A stretch of 43,425 bases of DNA from Lachnospiraceae bacterium (GCA_017417105.1 JAFPZU010000096.1:1-43425), one strand, 5' to 3'. Positions 1 to 9,586 are shown, numbered from the stretch's first letter. Numbers and translations are program-made. Notes: generated from the sequence alone by a model not told the origin.

Positions 1-140
1 AGTAAGCGAAATAAATAATTTCGCTTACTATAAAGCCTCCGGCGGATGCGCCCGGATTTTGCAAGGAAATATGCCGCTTTCAGCGGCCAAAATCCGGCGC
101 AGTAAACGACAAAACGAAAAGAGTTTTGTCGTTTACTATA
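1..140. repeat. Cluster of three hairpins upstream of ispG, including repeat R1
   Basis: Three inverted repeats lie head to tail. The first is 1-12 with 18-29, a 12-bp perfect stem. The second is 52-61 with 88-97 (10 bp), enclosing a 5-bp stem at 73-77/83-87. The third is 101-115 with 123-137, a 15-bp perfect stem with a 7-nt loop. Positions 78-140 recur at 9493-9555 with two differences that together keep the third stem paired. An open frame runs through this region in phase with ispG, but it has no ribosome binding site and encodes nothing recognisable, so I treat 1-205 as non-coding. Confidence 0.75.
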
Positions 141-205
141 ACGTTAACTTTGAGAACAGGTTTTTTCAGAAACATGCTTTTTATTATCGGAAGGCAGGGA
201 AGGTT

Positions 206-1264
206 ATGTACAGAGATAATACAAGAGTCATACACATAGGGGACAGGGTGATAGGAGGGGGAAATCCCATCCTTATCCAGTCCATGACTAATACGAAGAC
301 ATCGGATATTGAGGCCTGTGTATCGCAGATTTTACGACTTGAGGAAGCAGGGTGCGATATCATAAGGTGTACGGTGCCTGATATCGATTCGGCAAAGGCG
401 CTTTCTACGATAAAGGAGAGGATACATATCCCGCTTGTTGCGGATATACATTTTGATTACCGGATGGCGATAGCCGCCATCGAAAACGGCGCTGACAAGA
501 TAAGGATCAATCCCGGCAATATCGGAGGCAGGGAAAACCTTAAAAAAGTGGTAAGCGCTGCCAAAGAAAGAAATATACCCATAAGGGTAGGAGTAAATTC
601 AGGCTCCCTTGAAAAAGAGATAGTGGATAAAAACGGCGGAGTGACTTCAGACGGCATAGTGGAGTCAGCCCTTGACAAGGTACATATGATCGAAGAGGAG
701 GGGTACGAAAATATCGTTGTATCCATCAAATCCTCGGATGTCTTAATGTCAATAAAGGCGCATGAAAAGCTGGCGCCTTTGTGCCCTTATCCGCTTCATG
801 TGGGAATAACGGAAGCAGGGTCTTTATTATCCGGAAATATAAAGTCGGGAGTTGGGATAGGCATCATCCTTTATGAGGGGATAGGAGATACGATAAGAGT
901 GTCCCTTACCGGAGATCCCGTGGAGGAAGTAAAGAGCGCAAGGCTTATCTTAAGATCCCTCGGGCTTAAAAAGGGCGGAGTGGAGATAGTATCCTGCCCG
1001 ACCTGCGGGAGGACTGATATAGATCTTATTGCGCTTGAAGCAAAGGTTTCGAGGATGCTGGAAGCTTATAAAGACCTTAATATCAAAGTAGCAGTCATGG
1101 GATGTGTCGTAAACGGACCGGGGGAAGCAAAAGAAGCCGATATAGGAGTTGCCGGAGGGCACGGCGAGGGTCTTATCATAAGACGCGGAGAAGTGATAAG
1201 GAAGGTATCAGAAGAAGAGATTGTGGGGGCATTGGAAGATGAGCTCAAAAAAAGCTTTCTTTGA
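206..1264 (+). CDS. ispG: 4-hydroxy-3-methylbut-2-enyl diphosphate synthase IspG (GcpE)
   Basis: IspG carries out the penultimate step of the non-mevalonate isoprenoid pathway, reductively opening methylerythritol cyclodiphosphate to HMBPP in the cytoplasm. The 352-residue product has the usual length for the short bacterial form. The N-terminal TIM-barrel half includes IPLVADIHFD. The C-terminal iron-sulfur half carries the cluster ligands Cys264 and Cys267 (CPTCGR), Cys300 (GCVVNGPGE) and Glu307, matching the three Cys plus one Glu set known for the family. I chose ATG 206 because a purine-rich RBS (GGAAGGCAGGGAAGG) precedes it and the protein starts as homologues do. The frame continues upstream to 59, but that part is repeat DNA. 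The gene overlaps polC by 26 nt. Dxr and RseP genes often precede this pair in Firmicutes and may lie outside the window. Confidence 0.96.
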   Translation: MYRDNTRVIHIGDRVIGGGNPILIQSMTNTKTSDIEACVSQILRLEEAGCDIIRCTVPDIDSAKALSTIKERIHIPLVADIHFDYRMAIAAIENGADKIRINPGNIGGRENLKKVVSAAKERNIPIRVGVNSGSLEKEIVDKNGGVTSDGIVESALDKVHMIEEEGYENIVVSIKSSDVLMSIKAHEKLAPLCPYPLHVGITEAGSLLSGNIKSGVGIGIILYEGIGDTIRVSLTGDPVEEVKSARLILRSLGLKKGGVEIVSCPTCGRTDIDLIALEAKVSRMLEAYKDLNIKVAVMGCVVNGPGEAKEADIGVAGGHGEGLIIRRGEVIRKVSEEEIVGALEDELKKSFL

Positions 1265-4200
1265 GGTGTTTCCCGGCTTTGATCCGGGATCGGGGGAAAT
1301 AAAGGATCTGTTTTCGGAAGTCATGGTGTCAAAGGTCACCATGACTTCTTCCAGAACAAAGATCGATGTCTATATTGAATGTCCCCATCCGATACACAAA
1401 AAAGACCTTTACCTGACTCAGAAGGCTCTTTCGGGAAGCCTTGATGAAAAGGGTCGGGTAAAGGTTATATTGCATGAGAAGTTTTTGCTGTCCGATCAGT
1501 ATAACGCTTCTATTTTTTATGACGAATACAAGGGGAGCATAGCCTATGGAATGAAAGCGGAGCAGCCCCTTATGTATTCTGTTTATCATGAGGCGCATAA
1601 GAATTTTGACTCTCCCGAGAGCATGACGGTAACCCTGCAGGATACGATAGTATCCCACACCGTTGCAGAGAAACTTATCGAGTACCTTTCTGAGATATTT
1701 AACGACAGGGCAGGGCTTTCCTGCAATATAAAGCTTCAGTACGAAAAGGCCGAAGCCTCCCCGGAAAGGCTTGAGGCAGAGCGCAGGGTGCAGCGGGAGA
1801 TCGCGGAGATATCCCAGCGCGCCCAGAATGCTAAAAAACCTGAGGTAAAGCAGAAGGGGTCTTATTCTCCGAAAAAGACGGATAATGGTAAAGCCAGGGG
1901 TCAGGGGAATAATAAGGGCGGCTCCTACAACCGGAGCGGATCCGGAAAGCTGCAAAAATCCGACGATCCGGATGTGATCTACAAATATGATGTGCCTGAA
2001 CAGTCAACTCCCATTTCGGAGCTTGAAGGCGAGATGGGAGAGGTCGTGGTCAGAGGCGAGGTCATGTCCTATGAAGATAAGGAAGTTAAGGACGGAACCC
2101 TCCTTATGATGAGATTTAATCTGACCGATTATACGGACACCATAGGAGTTCGCATCTTCCCTCCCATAGAGGAGGGAAAAAAGCTCAGGGAGCATATAGC
2201 AAACGGAAAATTCCTCAAGGTTAAGGGGGCACTGTCCATTGGCAAATATGAGCATGAGCCCTCCATAAGCATGGTGAAGGGGATAAAGCGTATCGATGAC
2301 TTCAGGGTCAAGCGTGAAGATGATGCCGTAAGGAAGAGGGTGGAGCTTCACTGCCACACGAAAATGAGCAATATGGACGGCGTAGGAGATGTGGACAAGA
2401 TCTTAAAGACGGCTGACCGCTGGGGGTGGAATGCCCTTGCGATCACGGATCACGGCTCGGTGCTCGCCTTTCCTACCGCCAATCATACAAAGCTTAAGAA
2501 TGAGGACTTCAAGATAATCTACGGCATGGAAGGCTATATGGTGGATGATATGAAGGATGCCGTGGATGTATCCGGGGATCCGGATATCACGATCCCCCAT
2601 ATGCTGTCCGATACCTACTGCGTTTTTGATATAGAGACCACCGGCTTTTCACCTGTTCACAACAGGATAATAGAGATAGGCGCCGTTATTATCCAGGACG
2701 GAAAGATCGTCGACAGCTATGACGAATTTGTAAACCCGGAGTGTCCGATACCCTACAGGATCACAAAGCTTACGACCATAACCGACAGCATGGTAAGGGA
2801 TGCGGATACCATAGACAAGGTTCTGCCGAGATTTCTGGAGTTTACGAGGGGCGCGGCGCTTGTTGGCCATAACGTCACCTTTGACGTGTCCTTTATAGCG
2901 GAGAACGCAAAAAGGCTTGGCATCCCCTTTGACCGGGTCTACGCGGACACGCTTATCTTATCAAGGATACTGCTGCCAAGGCTTGGAAGGCATACCCTTG
3001 ACAGGGTGGCAAAGGAACTGGGGGTAGTTCTTACCCAGCACCACAGGGCTGTGGATGATGCCACGGCTACAGGCGGGATCTGGGTGAAGCTTTGCGAGCT
3101 TATGGCTGACCGTGGAATTTCAGAGCTTAATGATGTAAGGGAAAAGCTTTCGATGCCGGATGAAGCGATGCAGCATCTTATGCCTTTCCATGTGACGCTG
3201 CTTGCAAAGAATGAAACCGGAAGAGTCAATCTGTACAGGCTTGTATCCATGTCACACGTTAAGTATTTCGGCGGAAACTATGAGAAGGTTCCGAGGATTC
3301 CGAAGAGCGAGCTCATTAAGCACAGGGAGGGGCTTCTTATCGGCAGTGCCTGTGAAAGAGGAGAGCTCTACAGAGCTCTTATTGACGACAGACCGGAGCA
3401 TGAGACAGCAAATATCGTAAGCTTCTATGACTACCTTGAGGTACAGCCTGCTTCAAACTACCTCTCTCTTATAGAAAGAGATAACGATATAAACTCGGTG
3501 GAGGATATAAAGGAGATAAACCGGAAGATCACGGAGCTTGGGGATCAGTGGGACAAGCCTGTTGTTGCAACGGGAGATGTGCATTTTATTGATCCTGAGG
3601 ATGAAGTATACAGGAGAGTCATAAAGTATGGGACGGATGATAAGGGGGCGGACAGCCAGCCGCCTTTATTCCTCCGGACCACGGACGAGATGCTTGAAGA
3701 ATTCCAGTATCTTGGGTCCGATAAGGCAAGGGAGATAGTAATTGATAATACAAACCTTATCGCGGATATGATCGATCGTATCTTCCCGGTGCGTCCCGAT
3801 AAATGTCCTCCGGTCATAGAACACTCCGAGGATACCTTAAGGGATATCTGCGTAAAGAGGGCGCATGAGCTGTATGGGGATACGCTTCCTGAAGAAGTGC
3901 AGGAAAGGATGGATAAGGAGCTGAACTCCATAATAGGAAACGGGTATGCGGTCATGTATATCATCGCCCAGAAGCTTGTGTGGAAGAGCAATGAGGACGG
4001 GTACCTTGTGGGAAGCCGTGGTTCCGTGGGCTCTTCATTTGCTGCATACCTTGCGGGGATCACCGAGGTCAATTCCTTAAGGCCTCATTATCTTTGTCCC
4101 AAATGCAGGTATTCGGATTTTGATTCCGATATCGTAAAGAAGTATCACGAGGAAAATACCTGCGGGATAGACCTTCCGGATGCAGTGTGTCCTAAGTGCG

Positions 4201-5732
4201 GGGAAAAGCTTATGAAGCTTGGCTTTGATATCCCCTTTGAGACTTTCCTTGGATTCAAGGGAGATAAGGAGCCGGATATAGACCTTAATTTTTCTTCGGA
4301 TTATCAGTCAAAATCCCATAAGTATACAGAGGTTATCTTCGGCGCGGGACATGCTTTCAGAGCAGGGACCATGGGTACCTTGCAGGATAAGACAGCCTAC
4401 GGATTTGCAAAGAAATATTATGAAGACCATAACGTCAATCAAAGATCCGCCGAGGTCGACAGGATAGCTGGGGGCTGTACGGGTGTGCTCCGTACAACGG
4501 GTCAGCACCCCGGAGGAGTAATAGTCCTGCCTCACGGAGAAGAGATTGATACCTTTACCCCGGTGCAGCATCCTGCGGACAAGATGGATGATCCTACGAT
4601 CACAACCCATTTTGACTTCCATTCGATAGACCATAACCTTTTGAAGCTTGATAATCTGGGACATCAGGATCCGGAGATGATAAAGTTTCTGCAGGATATA
4701 ACGGGAGTGGAGCCAAGGGAAATACCTCTTGATGACAAAAAGGTCATGAGCCTTTTTAAGGATACTTCGGCTTTAGGAATAACCAGCGCCGACATAGGGG
4801 GGACGTTAAACGGCTCCATGGGGCTTCCGGAGTTTGGAACGGATAACGCGATAAAGATGGTAATGGAGGCGGGGCCTGAAAACTTCACCGACCTTGTCCG
4901 TATCTCGGGTCTTGCCCATGGCACCGATGTATGGGCAGGAAATGCGGAGGAGCTCATAAAGAGCGGCACGGCGACGCTTTCAACCTGCATCTGCTGCAGG
5001 GATGATATCATGCTTTACCTTATAGGACGGGGTATGGACAGCCAGGAGTCCTTTAAGATAATGGAGAATGTCCGTAAGGGAAAGGTTGCGGGAGGCAAGT
5101 GCGATAAGTGGGATGAATGGAAATCCCATATGCTTGAGCATGATGTGCCCGAATGGTACGTGAAGTCCTGCGAGACCATAAAGTATATGTTCCCCAAGGC
5201 CCATGCCGCGGCCTATGTCATGATGGCTTACAGGATAGCCTGGTTCAAGGTATATATGCCCCTTGCTTATTACTGCGGCTATTTCTCCGTAAGAGCCAAC
5301 GGTTTTTCTTATGAAAAATGCTGTCAGGGACCGGCCATGCTCTCTGAACTCATAACTGATTACAGGAAGAGGGAGAATCAGTTAAAGGAGAACGAGAAGA
5401 AGGAGCTTCGTGACATGAGGATAGTGCAGGAGATGTATGCCAGAGGGTATGAATTCTGCCCCATAGACCTGAACCGGGTGTCCGCAAGGAAATTCCAGAT
5501 AATAGACGGTAAGATAATGCCTGCGCTGTCATCCATAACTGCCGTCGGAGCCAAAGCTGCGGATGACATGATATCAAAGATAAGCGCTTCCGCCGATAAG
5601 GGACCTTTCCTTTCAAAGGATGATTTCTGCGCAAGAAGCGGTGCCAGCGCCGCCATGGCAGACAGACTCATAGAGCTCGGTATCCTTGACGAAATGCCTG
5701 AATCCAACCAGCTGTCGCTCTTTGATCTTTAG
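1239..5732 (+). CDS. polC: DNA polymerase III alpha subunit, Gram-positive PolC type
   Basis: PolC is the replicative polymerase of low-GC Gram-positives and carries its own proofreading exonuclease. Taking ATG 1239, the product has 1497 residues. In order there are a PolC N-terminal domain, an OB fold (about 260-350), the first part of the PHP domain (His371/His373 in ELHCHTK), a DEDDh exonuclease (Asp464 and Glu466 in FDIETTG, GHNVTFD, HRAVDD), the rest of PHP, a zinc-binding CPKC...CPKCG segment near 950-1000, the polymerase active site PDIDLNF (Asp1013, Asp1015), and a C-terminal QLSLFDL that fits a beta-clamp-binding peptide. An in-frame TTG lies at 1221. ATG 1239 is preferred because a G-rich RBS (about 1223-1228) precedes it. 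It starts inside ispG, so the two are probably translationally coupled. Confidence 0.96.
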   Translation: MSSKKAFFEVFPGFDPGSGEIKDLFSEVMVSKVTMTSSRTKIDVYIECPHPIHKKDLYLTQKALSGSLDEKGRVKVILHEKFLLSDQYNASIFYDEYKGSIAYGMKAEQPLMYSVYHEAHKNFDSPESMTVTLQDTIVSHTVAEKLIEYLSEIFNDRAGLSCNIKLQYEKAEASPERLEAERRVQREIAEISQRAQNAKKPEVKQKGSYSPKKTDNGKARGQGNNKGGSYNRSGSGKLQKSDDPDVIYKYDVPEQSTPISELEGEMGEVVVRGEVMSYEDKEVKDGTLLMMRFNLTDYTDTIGVRIFPPIEEGKKLREHIANGKFLKVKGALSIGKYEHEPSISMVKGIKRIDDFRVKREDDAVRKRVELHCHTKMSNMDGVGDVDKILKTADRWGWNALAITDHGSVLAFPTANHTKLKNEDFKIIYGMEGYMVDDMKDAVDVSGDPDITIPHMLSDTYCVFDIETTGFSPVHNRIIEIGAVIIQDGKIVDSYDEFVNPECPIPYRITKLTTITDSMVRDADTIDKVLPRFLEFTRGAALVGHNVTFDVSFIAENAKRLGIPFDRVYADTLILSRILLPRLGRHTLDRVAKELGVVLTQHHRAVDDATATGGIWVKLCELMADRGISELNDVREKLSMPDEAMQHLMPFHVTLLAKNETGRVNLYRLVSMSHVKYFGGNYEKVPRIPKSELIKHREGLLIGSACERGELYRALIDDRPEHETANIVSFYDYLEVQPASNYLSLIERDNDINSVEDIKEINRKITELGDQWDKPVVATGDVHFIDPEDEVYRRVIKYGTDDKGADSQPPLFLRTTDEMLEEFQYLGSDKAREIVIDNTNLIADMIDRIFPVRPDKCPPVIEHSEDTLRDICVKRAHELYGDTLPEEVQERMDKELNSIIGNGYAVMYIIAQKLVWKSNEDGYLVGSRGSVGSSFAAYLAGITEVNSLRPHYLCPKCRYSDFDSDIVKKYHEENTCGIDLPDAVCPKCGEKLMKLGFDIPFETFLGFKGDKEPDIDLNFSSDYQSKSHKYTEVIFGAGHAFRAGTMGTLQDKTAYGFAKKYYEDHNVNQRSAEVDRIAGGCTGVLRTTGQHPGGVIVLPHGEEIDTFTPVQHPADKMDDPTITTHFDFHSIDHNLLKLDNLGHQDPEMIKFLQDITGVEPREIPLDDKKVMSLFKDTSALGITSADIGGTLNGSMGLPEFGTDNAIKMVMEAGPENFTDLVRISGLAHGTDVWAGNAEELIKSGTATLSTCICCRDDIMLYLIGRGMDSQESFKIMENVRKGKVAGGKCDKWDEWKSHMLEHDVPEWYVKSCETIKYMFPKAHAAAYVMMAYRIAWFKVYMPLAYYCGYFSVRANGFSYEKCCQGPAMLSELITDYRKRENQLKENEKKELRDMRIVQEMYARGYEFCPIDLNRVSARKFQIIDGKIMPALSSITAVGAKAADDMISKISASADKGPFLSKDDFCARSGASAAMADRLIELGILDEMPESNQLSLFDL

Positions 5733-5975
5733 CGTGTTGGCTGAGCCAAGACAGATATGTTGTCTGTTCGGTCAGAGCCAACGCTCAGACAAACTAACTT
5801 CCTCGACGCACTAAGATTCAGCTAAAATGCTCGATAAATCTCGCATTTTTTAACGCTGAACCTAAGTGCTTACGGGAAGTGGATTTCGTCTTCGCTAAAA
5901 GCGGCTCCAAATTCCCTCACATACAACATATCTGTCTTGGCACATACTCTGTGCCCTGCCAAGACAGATATGGGG
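5733..5975. repeat. Composite inverted-repeat element R3, copy 1
   Basis: This non-coding region follows polC. The 15-mer GCCAAGACAGATATG occurs at 5745 and 5958 in direct orientation and once inverted. The perfect 19-bp arms 5745-5763 and 5923-5941 bound the core. Positions 5927-5942 also pair with 5957-5972 (16-bp stem). Positions 5802-5951 recur at 27407-27471 plus 27629-27713 with 4 mismatches in 150 nt. Inside it, a 46-nt palindromic segment (5816-5861) is flanked on both sides by CTAAG. No gene is seen. The hairpins lack a U-tract, so I do not call them a polC terminator. Confidence 0.8.
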
Positions 5976-6004
5976 TTGAGGAATAGGAGTATCAAAGATA
6001 TAAT
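5976..6004 (+). promoter_or_regulatory. Sigma-A-type promoter upstream of the permease remnant and hybrid kinase
   Basis: TTGAGG at 5976-5981 is followed after 17 nt by a perfect TATAAT at 5999-6004. It begins immediately outside the R3 hairpins and would transcribe the permease remnant and the kinase gene. Confidence 0.6.
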
Positions 6005-6063
6005 TGAACAGTGTGACTTTAATTCACTTTTGATGGAATTGCTTCGTATTGGGGGACAGTCGA

Positions 6064-6366
6064 ATGGGGGATAAGGACAACGGAACCGGAGGCTTAAAGA
6101 GAGTTTTCACGCCCCTCGGGATGTGGTCGTTTTCTATCGGAACCAGCATAGGCTGGGGATCCTTTATTATTACCTGTAATACATATCTTTTGAAGTCAGG
6201 ACTTCTGGGAACCATATTTGGCCTGCTGGTCGGCATGGCGGTGGTTCTTGTGGTGACCTGGAATCTGCAGTATATGATATGCAGCCTGCCGGATCCGGGA
6301 GGAGTCACCGTCCTTATGCTGGGACTTTTCGGCGTTATAAGAATAAGACGAGCCTTAAGGGGATAA
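6064..6366 (+). pseudogene. Remnant of an APC-family amino-acid permease
   Basis: The 100-residue frame starts at ATG 6064 behind GGGGGA (6051-6056). Residues 11-75 resemble the N terminus of APC-superfamily permeases: a glycine-rich first helix (FSIGTSIGWGSFI), a second membrane helix (LLVGMAVVLVVTWNL) and a following PDPGG turn. After that only one more hydrophobic stretch ending in RIRRALRG is present before the stop. A working permease has about 12 helices. In clostridia some such permeases are fused to, or neighbour, sensor kinases, and a kinase gene starts 43 nt downstream. I infer an internal deletion that left the first two helices and perhaps the last one. A genuine small membrane protein is the alternative. 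Confidence 0.55.
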
Positions 6367-6409
6367 AGGCGTAGTTTCGAAGTTCTTTGGTTGCAGGCGG
6401 AGGTTTTAT

Positions 6410-9400
6410 ATGAATAAGCTGAACAGCAAAAATTCCATGATGATAGTGATCGCCGGATGTCTTCTGGTGGCGGTCATCCTGATAGCGGGAACCTATTGGA
6501 CCGGTAAGGAAGCCAGCAGGGATACGGAGACAGCGGTAAGGAATGTAAGCCTTCTCTATCTTGATGAGCTTGCGGGAAGACGTGAACAGGTTGTAGCCTC
6601 CACCCTTAAGGATTATATCAATGATCTTGATGTTGCTCTGGGGCTTATGAAGGATGAGGATCTTAGCAGCATAGAGAGTCTCCAGGATTACCAGCTTCGC
6701 ATGAAGCAGCTCTACGGCCTTGAAAAATTCGCATTTGTAGATGAAGACGGGCTTATCTATACTTCCAGGGGAACAAGGACTGATATCGATCTTTATGATT
6801 TTGATTATCAGACACTTTCTGAGCCTGATGTCTCCATAAAAAATTCCATAGGAAACCATAAGAAAGTAATAATAGCTGTTCCCACCGACCGTCTTCCTTT
6901 GGAGGGCAAGGTGCTTGTTGTTTGCTTTATGGAGATCGACATGGACAATATGCTGGAGAGTATCTCACTTCAGTCCGGCTCTAATAATACCACTTTCTGT
7001 AACATCTACACCTCGGACGGCAAATCACTTATGAACATGATCCTCGGAGGACTTGCGAGCGAGAACAACCTGCTTACTGCTCTTTCCAGGGCTGAGTTTG
7101 AGGACGGGTACAGTGTTGAAAGCATGACAGCGGATTTTGCCGAGGGAAGGAGCGGGGTGGCTTCCTTTACCTACAACGGGATAAGGGAGACCATGTATTA
7201 CGTTCCCATCCATCAGACGGACTGGATGCTGACCTATCTTATAAGGGAGAGCATAATAGGCGAGCAGATCGATGCCATATCCGAGGGGATAGTCAGACGT
7301 AATCTTGCGATGTCGGTTGTAAGCGCCCTTATTCTCGCAGGAGTTTTCTTTTTCATGATAATCCAGACCAGACGGAACGCGAAACTGATGCTTGAAAAGG
7401 AAACCTCCGAAGTCATGCAGCAGGAGATGGAGGAGAGGCTTGCGCTCCAGGATGAGCTTTTGGAGCAGGAGAAGAAGAGGGCTCAGCAGGACAGCATGAT
7501 AACGGCTCTGGCTTCTGATTACCGCAGTGTTTATTACGTGGATCTTGATACGGGGGATGCGGTCTGCTACAGGAATGACAAGGACGATGATCCCGTAAAG
7601 GAAGGGGATCGCTTCGGATTTAACAGAGCATTTACAGATTATGCCAATAACTATATTGCTGAAGAATACAGGGAAGCATTTCTTGAATTTATTAAGCCTG
7701 AGAATATAAGGGAGGGGCTTTCAAAGGAGCCTATCATAGCCTGCCGCTATCTTCTCATAAAGGATGGCAGGGAAAGCTATGAGATGCTTCGAATGGCAAG
7801 CGTAAGCGGATCGGATGAAAACGAGGACGGAAGGATCCACGCCGTAGGAGTCGGCTTTACTGACATTGACTCCGAGATGAGGGATTCCCTTGCAAAGAAT
7901 CAGGCTTTAAGCGATGCGCTTGATGCCGCGGAGGAAGCAAGCAAGGCAAAGACTGCCTTTTTATCAAATATGAGCCATGAGATAAGGACTCCCATGAATG
8001 CCATCATTGGTCTTGATTCCCTGGCCCTCAATGAACCGGGACTTCCGGATAATGCCAAAGGTTATCTTGAAAAGATCGGAAGCAGTGCGCAGCACCTCTT
8101 AAGCCTCATAAACGACATACTCGATATGTCCCGTATAGAGTCAGGCCGGATGACCCTTAAGAATGAGGAGTTTGCTTTCTCCAAGCTGATAGAGCAGATC
8201 AATATAATCTTCAGCGGACAGTGTCAGGAAAAGGGTCTTCTGTATGACTGCAGGATCATAGGAAGCCTCAGCGATTATTACATAGGAGACAGCACGAAGC
8301 TCAGACAGGTTCTTATCAATATCCTGGGAAATGCAGTCAAATTCACTCCAAAGGACGGAAGGGTGGAATTCAGCGTTGAAAAAACGGGAGGCTTTGATAA
8401 AAGGTCAACGCTCCGCTTTGTTATAAAGGATACCGGCATAGGTATGAGCCCCGAGTATCTGCCCAGATTATTTGACGCTTTCAGCCAGGAGGATTCGGGG
8501 GCCACTAATAAATACGGAAGCTCAGGCCTTGGCATGGCAATAACAAAGAACATCGTGGAGATGATGAACGGAAATATCGAAGTCCAGAGCGAAAAGGGTG
8601 TCGGGACAACGTTTACCGTTACCGTTACGCTGATGGACTCGGATAAAAAGCTGTCTGATGAGTCAGAGGATATCGAGATAAGACCTCAGGATATGAAGGT
8701 TCTTGTTGTTGACGACGATCCTGTTGCCTGTGATCAGGCAAAGCTTGTGCTCTCTCAGGCAGGGATACCGGCGGAAGTGGCATGCTCTGGAAAGGATGCA
8801 ATAGAGCTTGTAAAATTAAGTCATGCCAGAATGGAGAACTATAACCTGATAATCATTGACTGGAAAATGCCGGATATGGACGGAGTGGAGACCGCAAGGC
8901 AGATACGCTCCATCATAGGGGATGAGACAGCCATAATAATACTTACGGCATATAACTGGGATGATATATTTGAGGAGGCTATAGAGGCGGGAGTTGACAG
9001 CTTTATAGCAAAGCCTTTATTCTCCGGGAACCTTATCGATGAATTCAGGAATGCGTTAAGGAAAAAGATATCTTCAGGAAAGGGCGGGGAGAAAAAGGTT
9101 AATATCGAGGGAAGAAGGGTGCTTCTTGCCGAGGATATGGAGATAAATGCCCAGATCATGATGAAGGTTCTGGAGATGAAGGGGATAGAGACCGATCACG
9201 CGGAGAACGGTGAGATCGCAGTGGAGCTTTTCACATCGCATCCCGAAGGATATTATGATGCGATACTTATGGATATGAGGATGCCGGAGATGGACGGACT
9301 TACCGCAACCTCGAAAATAAGGAAGATGGACAGGGCGGATGCTAAAGATATTCCCATCATAGCGCTTACTGCAAATGCTTTTGATGAGGATGTGCAGCGA

Positions 9401-9487
9401 AGCCTTCAGGCAGGACTTGATGCGCATTTAAGCAAGCCGGTGCAGCCGGAGGTTCTCTTTGAGACTCTGGAGAATCTCCTGAAATAA
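6410..9487 (+). CDS. Membrane-bound hybrid sensor histidine kinase with two receiver domains
   Basis: The 1025-residue protein starts at ATG 6410 behind GGAGG. It has a membrane helix at about 13-30, an extracytoplasmic sensor region to about 290, a second helix (about 296-316), a coiled coil (about 320-360) and a PAS-like region to about 490. HisKA follows with phospho-acceptor His523 in SHEIRTPMN. The HATPase domain shows an N box (NILGNAVKFTP), DTGIGM and GSSGLGMA. Two receiver domains complete it, with Asp817 (IIDWKMPDMDG) and Asp955 (LMDMRMPEMDG) and conserved Lys residues in AKPLF and SKPVQ. No HPt or DNA-binding output domain is present, so the phosphate must pass to a separate protein or the output is by protein contact. 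The upstream permease remnant suggests nutrient sensing, but the ligand is unknown. Confidence 0.93.
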   Translation: MNKLNSKNSMMIVIAGCLLVAVILIAGTYWTGKEASRDTETAVRNVSLLYLDELAGRREQVVASTLKDYINDLDVALGLMKDEDLSSIESLQDYQLRMKQLYGLEKFAFVDEDGLIYTSRGTRTDIDLYDFDYQTLSEPDVSIKNSIGNHKKVIIAVPTDRLPLEGKVLVVCFMEIDMDNMLESISLQSGSNNTTFCNIYTSDGKSLMNMILGGLASENNLLTALSRAEFEDGYSVESMTADFAEGRSGVASFTYNGIRETMYYVPIHQTDWMLTYLIRESIIGEQIDAISEGIVRRNLAMSVVSALILAGVFFFMIIQTRRNAKLMLEKETSEVMQQEMEERLALQDELLEQEKKRAQQDSMITALASDYRSVYYVDLDTGDAVCYRNDKDDDPVKEGDRFGFNRAFTDYANNYIAEEYREAFLEFIKPENIREGLSKEPIIACRYLLIKDGRESYEMLRMASVSGSDENEDGRIHAVGVGFTDIDSEMRDSLAKNQALSDALDAAEEASKAKTAFLSNMSHEIRTPMNAIIGLDSLALNEPGLPDNAKGYLEKIGSSAQHLLSLINDILDMSRIESGRMTLKNEEFAFSKLIEQINIIFSGQCQEKGLLYDCRIIGSLSDYYIGDSTKLRQVLINILGNAVKFTPKDGRVEFSVEKTGGFDKRSTLRFVIKDTGIGMSPEYLPRLFDAFSQEDSGATNKYGSSGLGMAITKNIVEMMNGNIEVQSEKGVGTTFTVTVTLMDSDKKLSDESEDIEIRPQDMKVLVVDDDPVACDQAKLVLSQAGIPAEVACSGKDAIELVKLSHARMENYNLIIIDWKMPDMDGVETARQIRSIIGDETAIIILTAYNWDDIFEEAIEAGVDSFIAKPLFSGNLIDEFRNALRKKISSGKGGEKKVNIEGRRVLLAEDMEINAQIMMKVLEMKGIETDHAENGEIAVELFTSHPEGYYDAILMDMRMPEMDGLTATSKIRKMDRADAKDIPIIALTANAFDEDVQRSLQAGLDAHLSKPVQPEVLFETLENLLK

Positions 9488-9492
9488 ACCGA

Positions 9493-9586
9493 TTTCAGCG
9501 GCCAAAATCCGGCGCGGTAAACGACAAAACGAAAAGAGTTTTGTCGTTTACCATAAAACTGCAGTTAATTTCGTTCGCGAGTATAA
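9493..9586. repeat. Repeat R1 copy 2 joined to the end of repeat R2
   Basis: Positions 9493-9555 match 78-140 at 61 of 63 bases. The hairpin 9516-9530/9538-9552 keeps its 15-bp stem: A101-T137 of the first copy is G9516-C9552 here. Directly after, 9561-9586 match the last 26 nt of the 106-bp repeat R2 found at 21747-21852. Two repeat families therefore meet here. Confidence 0.8.

Noticed and set aside
59-205. N-terminal extension of ispG
   Set aside because: The DNA is hairpin repeat R1, no start signal precedes it, and IspG homologues begin near ATG 206.
1221-1238. TTG start for polC six codons upstream
   Set aside because: ATG 1239 has a better-placed G-rich RBS, and the extra residues are not conserved-looking.
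5733-5975. CRISPR array or intrinsic terminator after polC
   Set aside because: The repeated 15-mer occurs only three times with irregular spacing and mixed orientation, and no hairpin has a U-tract.
9493-9586. Terminator of the hybrid kinase gene formed by the R1 hairpin
   Set aside because: The stem is strong but is followed by ATAAAACT rather than a U-run, and the identical element lies upstream of ispG, so it is better explained as a repeat.
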